64,000 nt of DNA from CAVLDP01 sp963661945 (lineage in GTDB: Bacteria; Bacillota; Clostridia; Lachnospirales; Lachnospiraceae), in assembly GCA_963661945.1 (NCBI GenBank), contig CAVLDP010000001.1, forward strand, positions 62,001-126,000. The letters run 5' to 3'. The notes beneath the pieces were generated by a model that did not search any database, had not been told where the DNA came from, and saw nothing but the letters and a program-made list of their open reading frames with translations. The translations under genes were made by a program, and so were the position numbers. This document shows positions 58,465 through 64,000 of this stretch, piece after piece. Position 1 is the first letter of the stretch; every line of letters starts with the position of its first letter.

Positions 58465-59521
58465 TGCTTCTCATATATGAGGTGATATATAGACCTAACC
58501 AGTCTTTGGATAGATTGGTTGGGTCTATTTTTATATAACTTTCCTTGGATTTGTATTCCTTGTAGAAGAGTTTTTCTTCACTTTCTTGATTAATATTTCT
58601 TAGAAATGGTCCATCAACAAGGGTGTAACAGGTGTCTTTTGTGGCAGGATGATAACTTGTTTTATCAAGGCTTTTTGCTAGAAGTTTTGGGATGATCTGA
58701 TCATTTTCATTAAGAATGACATAGTTCTTGAAGTCACTGTGGTAGTACTTAAGAGGCTGGGTTTCTAGCGTCAGAGAGCCCAATATAATCGTGCTTTCAA
58801 GAGTTAAGTAGAGGTAATCATCCTGAAGGTGTATCTTTTGAGGTAGAGTGATATTATGGCTTCCTTTGAAGTAGAGACTTTCCCCATCAAAAGTTATTTC
58901 ATTTATTGTATAGTCTTCATTTCTTAGATCCTTAAATGAGAGCATGGAAAGAAGAGGAAGCATATGGAGCACGTCTTCATAATTATGAAGTAGAAGAAGG
59001 TCTTCCTTTTCAGGATTGCCATCTTTTGTATATGATTTGTAGACTGAAATCAGCTGTCCGCCATCATATTGGTCATCACGGTTGATTCCTAGAAAATTTT
59101 CAATAGACTTCTGGTTAAAATGATTAAGTGGGAGATAGGCCTTTGCATTCTTACACTCTATGTAGATATCAAGTAAATGATGATGAATAATCCGGCAATC
59201 GGATTTGAAGTGGCCTAGACGCTTGTTGATAAAAGGAATGTCGAATTTGTTGCCGTTAAATGTAATGATGGTATCAAAATCGGATAGGATATTCATAAGC
59301 TCTGTAAGAACTTCATCCTCTTCGTCTGTATTTTCGGCAAAAAGTTGGATGATTGTTGCTGTGTTTTCATGAATGTACATGAGACCAATTAGATATATGC
59401 TGCAATATTCTGCCTTGAATCCGGTTGTCTCGATATCAAGAAAGATGGACTGATTCAGGTTAATATTGGACGGAATGAAAATGTTAGATTTGATTTCGAT
59501 ATCCTTAGTGATTTTCTTCAT
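58457..59521 (-). CDS. YprB-type RNase H-fold 3'-5' exonuclease
   Basis: The 354-residue product of the only minus-strand gene has a DEDD exonuclease domain (about 25-200). Motif I is FLDIETTGF near residue 28, motif II is TFNGNKFDIPFINKR near residue 87, and motif III is the NYEDVLHMLPL segment near residue 180. The rest (about 200-354) is unassigned. It is predicted to degrade DNA or RNA ends; the role of YprB itself is unknown. The start has AGGAG six bases upstream. It converges on cheR and diverges from rnfC. Confidence 0.82.
   Translation of the reverse strand: MKKITKDIEIKSNIFIPSNINLNQSIFLDIETTGFKAEYCSIYLIGLMYIHENTATIIQLFAENTDEEDEVLTELMNILSDFDTIITFNGNKFDIPFINKRLGHFKSDCRIIHHHLLDIYIECKNAKAYLPLNHFNQKSIENFLGINRDDQYDGGQLISVYKSYTKDGNPEKEDLLLLHNYEDVLHMLPLLSMLSFKDLRNEDYTINEITFDGESLYFKGSHNITLPQKIHLQDDYLYLTLESTIILGSLTLETQPLKYYHSDFKNYVILNENDQIIPKLLAKSLDKTSYHPATKDTCYTLVDGPFLRNINQESEEKLFYKEYKSKESYIKIDPTNLSKDWLGLYITSYMRSIN
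58489..58532 (+). terminator. terminator of cheR, inside the opposing coding region
   Basis: A 13-bp stem (ATAGACCTAACCA with TGGTTGGGTCTAT, one wobble) and a T5 tail on the + strand lie 25 bases after the cheR stop, within the last codons of the minus-strand exonuclease gene. On the minus strand no T run follows the hairpin. Confidence 0.85.
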
Positions 59522-59551
59522 GTCATGCTCCTAAAGCGTATTCTAGAGAGT

Positions 59552-59580
59552 ATTTTACCAAAAAATTAAATTTGGTCATA
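59552..59580 (-). promoter_or_regulatory. promoter of the minus-strand exonuclease gene
   Basis: On the minus strand the site reads TGGTAAAAT (59560-59552), an extended -10, about 30 bases before the start codon. The -35 region near 59575-59580 reads TATGAC, a weak match. Confidence 0.5.
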
Positions 59581-59586
59581 GAAATG

Positions 59587-59600
59587 TTAGGCAAGCCTAA
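59587..59600. promoter_or_regulatory. perfect 14-bp palindrome, possible operator
   Basis: TTAGGCAAGCCTAA is an exact inverted repeat (6-bp arms, 2-base centre) in the divergent region between the exonuclease gene and rnfC. A 2-base loop is too tight for a good RNA hairpin, so a dimeric DNA-binding protein is more likely. The arms resemble DtxR/IdeR-type metal-regulator half sites (TTAGG...CCTAA). The regulator is inference. Confidence 0.45.
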
Positions 59601-59661
59601 TATTTTGTCTATTATGTCTAGTTCGTACTTGAAATTATACAAGATTTTTATGCAAAGTTTC

Positions 59662-59688
59662 TGTACATTTTGGGAAAAATGTTATAAT
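59662..59688 (+). promoter_or_regulatory. promoter of the rnf operon
   Basis: TGTTATAAT (59680-59688), a perfect extended -10, 43 bases before rnfC. The -35 is weak; TGTACA at 59662 is 15 bases away. The 210-base divergent region 59522-59731 also holds the exonuclease promoter and the palindrome at 59587. Confidence 0.65.
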
Positions 59689-59731
59689 TATATTAACTGT
59701 GAATTTCACTTAAGAAGGAGGGATACAATTC

Positions 59732-61060
59732 ATGGGCTTAAAGACATTTAAAGGTGGTGTCCATCCATACGATGGAAAAGAACTGTCTAAATCAAAGCCA
59801 ACAAAAGAATTGTTACCAAAGGGAGATTTGATTTTCCCACTGTCACAGCATATTGGTGCTCCTGCTACACCTATCGTAGCAGTTGGCGACACAGTTCTTC
59901 GAGGACAGAAGATCGCAGAGGCTGGAGGATTTGTTTCTTCACCAATTTATTCTTCTGTATCAGGTACTGTTAAGGCAATTGAGCCAAGAAGAGTTGCTGT
60001 TGGCGATATGGTCAATTCAATTGTTATTGAGAGTGATGGTAATTTTATCGAGGTTGGTTTTGAAGCCACAGAGGATGTTAGGACTCTTAGCAAAGAGGAG
60101 ATCGTGAACAAGATCAAGGAGGCTGGTGTTGTCGGAATGGGCGGCGCAGGTTTCCCAACTCACGTCAAGTTATCTCCTAAGGAGCCGGAGAAGATTGAGT
60201 ACATCATTGCAAACTGTGCTGAGTGTGAACCATATCTTACTTCTGATTACAGAAGAATGATAGAAGAGCCAGAGAAGCTGGTTGGTGGTATGAAGATTAT
60301 TCTTCAGCTTTTCGATAATGCAAAGGGTATCTTCGGTGTGGAAGATAACAAGCCAGATGCTATTGCTAAATTACAGGAACTTGTGAAGGACGAGCCTCGC
60401 ATGGAGGTTATGCCACTTCGTACAAAGTATCCTCAGGGTGGTGAGCGTCAGCTGATTCATGCAACTACTGGTCGAGACATTAATTCTAAGATGCTTCCTG
60501 CAGATGCTGGTTGTATCGTAGATAATGTAGAGACGATGGTTGCCATTTATAATGCGGTTAAGCTTGGCATGCCACTTATCAATCGTATTTTTACAGTGAC
60601 AGGTGATGCTGTTTGCGAGCCTAGAAACTTTAGAATCTGTATTGGAACGAATTACAATGAACTTCTTGAAGCCGCAGGTGGATTGATTAAGCCGGCAGAG
60701 AAGATGATTGCTGGCGGACCAATGATGGGATTTGCTTTATTTGGAACAGATATTCCTACAACAAAGACGACATCTGCACTTCTTTGCATGTCAGTAGATG
60801 AGGCATCTCTCTTTGAAGAGACAGCTTGTATTAACTGCGGTCGTTGTGTAGAGGCATGTCCAGAACAGTTGATTCCATCAAGACTTGCTGATTTTGCTGC
60901 TCATAAGCAGTCAGAGCAGTTTGAAAAATGGTATGGCCTAGAGTGTATCGAATGTGGCAGCTGTAGTTATGGTTGCCCAGCAAAGCGACCTCTGGCTCAG
61001 GCTATCAAGTCTATGAAGAAAGATGTACTTGCTGCAAAACGTGCTGCAGCAGCTAAATAA
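59732..61060 (+). CDS. rnfC: Rnf complex subunit C (NADH-binding, iron-sulfur)
   Basis: RnfC is the peripheral subunit where NADH reacts in the ferredoxin:NAD+ oxidoreductase that pumps Na+ or H+. The 442-residue product has the GGVHPYDGKELSK start, the NADH/FMN-type fold with VGMGGAGFPTHVKL near residue 134, and two 4Fe-4S motifs near residues 366-415: CINCGRCVEACP and CIECGSCSYGCP. It starts a standard clostridial rnfCDGEAB operon with AAGGAGG upstream. Confidence 0.96.
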   Translation: MGLKTFKGGVHPYDGKELSKSKPTKELLPKGDLIFPLSQHIGAPATPIVAVGDTVLRGQKIAEAGGFVSSPIYSSVSGTVKAIEPRRVAVGDMVNSIVIESDGNFIEVGFEATEDVRTLSKEEIVNKIKEAGVVGMGGAGFPTHVKLSPKEPEKIEYIIANCAECEPYLTSDYRRMIEEPEKLVGGMKIILQLFDNAKGIFGVEDNKPDAIAKLQELVKDEPRMEVMPLRTKYPQGGERQLIHATTGRDINSKMLPADAGCIVDNVETMVAIYNAVKLGMPLINRIFTVTGDAVCEPRNFRICIGTNYNELLEAAGGLIKPAEKMIAGGPMMGFALFGTDIPTTKTTSALLCMSVDEASLFEETACINCGRCVEACPEQLIPSRLADFAAHKQSEQFEKWYGLECIECGSCSYGCPAKRPLAQAIKSMKKDVLAAKRAAAAK

Positions 61061-61078
61061 TAGGAAGAGGTGAAGAAA

Positions 61079-62020
61079 TTGAGTGATTTATTACATGTAA
61101 CTTCTTCTCCACACGTTAGAGAGAAGATTGATACAAGACGTATCATGCTTTATGTCATTATTTCTTTATTACCAGCTTCTATTTTTGGTATTTGTAATTT
61201 TGGCGTACAGGCGTTGATTCTTATCGTGGTTACCATCGCAAGCTGTGTTGCTTCTGAATGGATCTACGAGAAAATTGTGCATAAGAAGTCTACAATTGGT
61301 GATTTGAGTGCGGTTGTAACAGGTTTACTTCTTGCGCTTAATCTGCCACATACCTTGCCTTGGTGGCAGGCTGTGCTTGGAGGCGTATTTGCAATTGTTG
61401 TAGTAAAGATGTTATTTGGTGGTTTGGGACAGAACTTTATGAACCCAGCACTTGGAGCTAGATGCTTCCTTCTTATTTCCTTTACGGGAACTATGACAAG
61501 CTTTACTTATGATGGAGTGACAGGTGCAACACCTCTGGCTCTTCTTAAGTCTGGCGAGAGCGTAGATACGATGAGCATGCTGCTTGGTACTACAGCTGGT
61601 ACTATTGGTGAGACATCAGTTATTGCACTTTTAATTGGTGCTATTTTCCTGATTCTCATGGGTGTTATTGACCTTCGCATTCCAGGATCTTATATTGTTA
61701 CATTTGCAATCTTTATCCTTCTCTTTGGCGGACATGGATTCGATATGAACTTCCTGGTTGCTGAGTTATGTGGTGGTGGTCTGATGCTTGGTGCTTTCTT
61801 CATGGCAACAGATTATGTGACATCTCCAATTACTCCATCCGGCAAGATTGTCTATGGTATTTGCCTTGGAATATTGACTGGAATCTTCCGTATTTTTGGT
61901 GCATCAGCTGAAGGTGTTTCTTATGCAATCATCTTCTCAAACCTTCTTGTACCACTGATTGAGAAGGCTACTATTCCTAGAGCATTTGGCGTAGTTAAGG
62001 AAAAGAAGGAGGGTAAGTAA
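61079..62020 (+). CDS. rnfD: Rnf complex subunit D (membrane, covalent FMN)
   Basis: RnfD is a polytopic membrane subunit with covalently bound FMN. The 313-residue product has about nine helices, the start LLHVTSSPHVREKIDTRRIM, the flavin-attachment region DGVTGATPLALLKSG near residue 145, and DYVTSPITPSGKIVYG near residue 250. I choose TTG 61079 because GAGG (61067-61070) lies 8 bases before it; the upstream GTG at 61070 overlaps that site. Confidence 0.95.
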   Translation: MSDLLHVTSSPHVREKIDTRRIMLYVIISLLPASIFGICNFGVQALILIVVTIASCVASEWIYEKIVHKKSTIGDLSAVVTGLLLALNLPHTLPWWQAVLGGVFAIVVVKMLFGGLGQNFMNPALGARCFLLISFTGTMTSFTYDGVTGATPLALLKSGESVDTMSMLLGTTAGTIGETSVIALLIGAIFLILMGVIDLRIPGSYIVTFAIFILLFGGHGFDMNFLVAELCGGGLMLGAFFMATDYVTSPITPSGKIVYGICLGILTGIFRIFGASAEGVSYAIIFSNLLVPLIEKATIPRAFGVVKEKKEGK

Positions 62021-62021
62021 G

Positions 62022-62639
62022 ATGAATAAACTTGTAAAAGATGCATTAGTTCTTACAGCAATTACCCTCATTTCTGGTGCAGCTCTTGGTGCAGTATATG
62101 AGATTACGAAGGCACCAATTGCAGCGGCTGAAGAACAGGCTACACAGGATGCTTACCGCGAGGTGTTTGAAAGTGCAGCATCCTTTGGCGACTACGAAGG
62201 CTTTGATGCTGTAGCTGCATCGGATGCAGTTCACGCTGCAGGCTTCGAGGATGATGACATTGACAACTGTGTGCTTGCACTTGATGATGCAGGTAATACT
62301 CTTGGTATGGTTGTTACCGTTACATCTCATGCTGGTTATGGCGGAGATATCACTTTGTCTATTGGTGTGACAAATGAAGGCGTTATGAATGGATACTCCA
62401 TTACTTCAATCTCTGAGACTGCTGGTCTTGGTATGAAGGCAAAAGAAGCGAACTTCATGGACCAGTTCAAGAATATTGCTATTTCTACTCTTGAGGTTGT
62501 TAAGACAAGCCCTGAGAGTGAGAACCAGATTGAGGCAATTAGTGGAGCAACCATCACTTCAAAGGCAGTTACAAATGCTGTAAATGCTGGTTTTGCCTAT
62601 GTGAATACTATTGTGACAGGAGGTGCTACCAATGAATAA
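62022..62639 (+). CDS. rnfG: Rnf complex subunit G (FMN-binding)
   Basis: RnfG has one N-terminal membrane helix (about 7-28) and an extracytoplasmic FMN domain. The 205-residue product has the covalent FMN motif ISGATITSKAV near residue 172 (Thr ester site) and VTVTSHAGYGGDITLSIGV near residue 92. It starts one base after the rnfD stop and overlaps rnfE by 8 bases. Confidence 0.95.
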   Translation: MNKLVKDALVLTAITLISGAALGAVYEITKAPIAAAEEQATQDAYREVFESAASFGDYEGFDAVAASDAVHAAGFEDDDIDNCVLALDDAGNTLGMVVTVTSHAGYGGDITLSIGVTNEGVMNGYSITSISETAGLGMKAKEANFMDQFKNIAISTLEVVKTSPESENQIEAISGATITSKAVTNAVNAGFAYVNTIVTGGATNE

Positions 62640-63369
62640 AGCGTTAGAACGTCTATATAACGGTATCATCAAAGAGAATCCTACCGTTGTACTTATGCTT
62701 GGTATGTGCCCAACACTTGCGGTTACTACCTCAGCAATCAATGGTCTTGGAATGGGTCTGTCTACTACTGTAGTACTTGTAATGAGTAACATGATGATTT
62801 CTGCTCTTCGTAATCTGATTCCAGATCGAGTTCGAATGCCAGCATTTATCGTTGTTGTTGCTTCCTTTGTTACAATTGTACAGTTCCTGGTTCAGGGATT
62901 TATTCCATCCTTGTATGATGCGCTTGGAATTTATATTCCACTTATTGTTGTTAACTGTATTATTCTTGGCCGTGCAGAGTCTTATGCATCCAAGAATCCA
63001 GTGATTCCATCTATCTTTGACGGTCTTGGAATGGGACTTGGATTTACCATTTCACTTACCTGTATTGGTATCGTTCGTGAGATTCTTGGCGCTGGACAGA
63101 TTTTTGGTGCACAGGTTCTGCCTCTTGCAGATGCATCAACTGGAACAGCAGGATATACTCCAATTACAATTTTCGTTCTTGCACCTGGAGCATTCTTTGT
63201 TCTTGCTATGCTTGTAGCAATTATGAATGTGGTTCGTAAGAAGGCAGACGAAAAGGGTAAGCCACTTCCTCAGGCAAGTGGTTGTCTTGCAGGAGAGTGT
63301 ACATCTTGTGCTATGGGTTCTACTTGTACAGGAAAGTCTACAACTGAAATTAAGGGAGAGGAGGCATAA
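62632..63369 (+). CDS. rnfE: Rnf complex subunit E, with Cys-rich C-terminal tail
   Basis: RnfE is a six-helix membrane subunit that with RnfA holds a shared iron-sulfur site. The 245-residue product has the family's NPTVVLMLGMCPTLAVT start, VVNCIILGRAESYASKNP near residue 105 (conserved Cys) and GLGFTISLTCIGIVREILG. After the last helix it has an added tail of about 35 residues with five Cys (CLAGECTSCAMGSTC). The core is normal; the tail is unusual. ATG 62632 follows AGGAGGTG. Confidence 0.95.
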   Translation: MNKALERLYNGIIKENPTVVLMLGMCPTLAVTTSAINGLGMGLSTTVVLVMSNMMISALRNLIPDRVRMPAFIVVVASFVTIVQFLVQGFIPSLYDALGIYIPLIVVNCIILGRAESYASKNPVIPSIFDGLGMGLGFTISLTCIGIVREILGAGQIFGAQVLPLADASTGTAGYTPITIFVLAPGAFFVLAMLVAIMNVVRKKADEKGKPLPQASGCLAGECTSCAMGSTCTGKSTTEIKGEEA

Positions 63370-63374
63370 GAACT

Positions 63375-63950
63375 ATGAAAGAATTATTACTTTTATTAAT
63401 TGCATCAGCAATTGTTAACAATGTTGTATTAAGCCAGTTCTTAGGTCTTTGTCCTTTCCTTGGAGTTTCCAAGAAGGTTGAGACTGCTGCTGGTATGGGC
63501 GGAGCGGTAATTTTCGTTATTACCATTTCATCCTTTGTCACAGGACTTATTTATAAGTTTATTCTTGCACCTACCGGATTTGATTATCTGCAGACAATTG
63601 TATTTATTCTTGTAATTGCTGCACTTGTTCAGTTTGTTGAGATGTTTCTTAAGAAGAATATGCAAGCCCTTTATAAGTCACTTGGTGTATTCCTTCCTCT
63701 GATTACTACAAACTGTGCAGTTCTTGGTGTTGCCCTTAATAATGTAACATATGGCTATTCCATCCTTGAGGGTGTTGTTTACGGCTTTGGTACTGCAGTT
63801 GGTTTTACAATTGCAATCATTATTATGGCTGGTATTCGTGAGAAGATTGAATTTAATGATATTCCTGGACCATTCAAGGGATCAGCGATTGTCCTGGTTA
63901 CAGCTGGACTTATGGCTATTGCATTCTTTGGATTTTCTGGTGTGATTTAA
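63375..63950 (+). CDS. rnfA: Rnf complex subunit A
   Basis: RnfA is a six-helix membrane subunit related to RnfE, with opposite topology. The 191-residue product has NNVVLSQFLGLCPFLGVSKKVETA at the start as split motifs, the conserved TTNCAVLGVALNN near residue 112 (iron-sulfur Cys), and AIIIMAGIREKIE near residue 150. Length is exactly usual. It is 12 bases before rnfB. Confidence 0.96.
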   Translation: MKELLLLLIASAIVNNVVLSQFLGLCPFLGVSKKVETAAGMGGAVIFVITISSFVTGLIYKFILAPTGFDYLQTIVFILVIAALVQFVEMFLKKNMQALYKSLGVFLPLITTNCAVLGVALNNVTYGYSILEGVVYGFGTAVGFTIAIIIMAGIREKIEFNDIPGPFKGSAIVLVTAGLMAIAFFGFSGVI

Positions 63951-63962
63951 GGAGGCGTAAGG

Positions 63963-64000
63963 ATGATAACAGGTATTATTTTAGCTGCTGTAATTATCGG
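63963..64000 (+). CDS. rnfB: Rnf complex subunit B, first 12 codons only
   Basis: Only the start is in the window: ATG after GGAGG (63951-63955), coding MITGIILAAVII, the typical N-terminal helix of RnfB. RnfB carries several 4Fe-4S clusters and takes electrons from ferredoxin. The call rests on position after rnfA and this short start. Confidence 0.85.
   Translation, partial: MITGIILAAVII

Noticed and set aside
1..64000. Mobile elements, prophage, CRISPR or toxin-antitoxin pairs
   Set aside because: I looked for transposase or integrase motifs, direct repeat arrays and small paired genes and found none.

Overview
The window is an ordered, almost fully coding stretch of an AT-rich Firmicutes chromosome. 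It most resembles a motile, anaerobic member of the Lachnospiraceae (Clostridia). Reasons: a flagellar/chemotaxis operon with cheC, cheD and sigma-D, PolC, a Ppx/PPK cluster, an rnfCDGEAB operon, a Na+-pumping decarboxylase operon, strong Shine-Dalgarno sites, and almost every gene on the + strand. I cannot name the genus. I see no prophage, insertion sequence, CRISPR array or clear island; the novelty lies in unusual variants of known systems and in RNA leaders.

Layout. 1-4.9 kb: end of the chemotaxis operon (cheA-cheW-cheC-cheD, a small membrane protein, sigD), a terminator, then three small envelope or flagellar-associated genes including a SwrB-like anchor. 4.9-6.9 kb: rpsB-tsf behind a strong promoter and a structured leader; EF-Ts carries an apparent insertion. 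7-12 kb: a BMP-type nucleoside ABC transporter with its own promoter. 12-13.8 kb: a peptidoglycan deacetylase and a bactofilin. 13.8-25.5 kb: pyrH-frr, then uppS-cdsA-dxr-rseP-ispG-polC-pheA. 25.5-31.3 kb: a DUF815 AAA+ ATPase, a degenerate Ppx/GppA protein, polyphosphate kinase and a HAD phosphatase. 31.3-32.7 kb: infC-rpmI-rplT behind an attenuator. 32.8-34 kb: galE and a tRNA-Glu. 34-42.2 kb: rimP-nusA-rnpM-ylxQ-infB-rbfA-nrnA-truB-ribF. 42.2-47.5 kb: an NlpC/P60 endopeptidase, rpsO, pnp, scpAB. 47.5-52.8 kb: a five-gene biotin-dependent Na+ decarboxylase operon. 52.8-58.5 kb: an RpiR regulator, a flavoprotein, cmk, ispH, rpsA, cheR. 58.5-59.5 kb: one minus-strand exonuclease gene. 59.7-64 kb: rnfCDGEA and the first bases of rnfB.

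How the genes fit together. Much of the window is translation (S2, EF-Ts, RRF, IF3, L35, L20, IF2, S15, S1, RimP, RbfA, TruB) and isoprenoid/lipid precursor synthesis (Dxr, IspG, IspH, UppS, CdsA). The Rnf complex and the decarboxylase both couple redox or decarboxylation energy to an ion gradient, as expected for a fermenter. Several ribosomal operons have leaders that look autoregulatory: S2, an L20-type attenuator and S15.

The observations I rate highest are the predicted pseudo-enzyme form of Ppx/GppA beside polyphosphate kinase, the decarboxylase operon with two different carboxyltransferases, the enlarged EF-Ts, and the promoter-plus-terminator leader before the NlpC/P60 gene. All functional calls come from reading motifs by eye; no database search was run.
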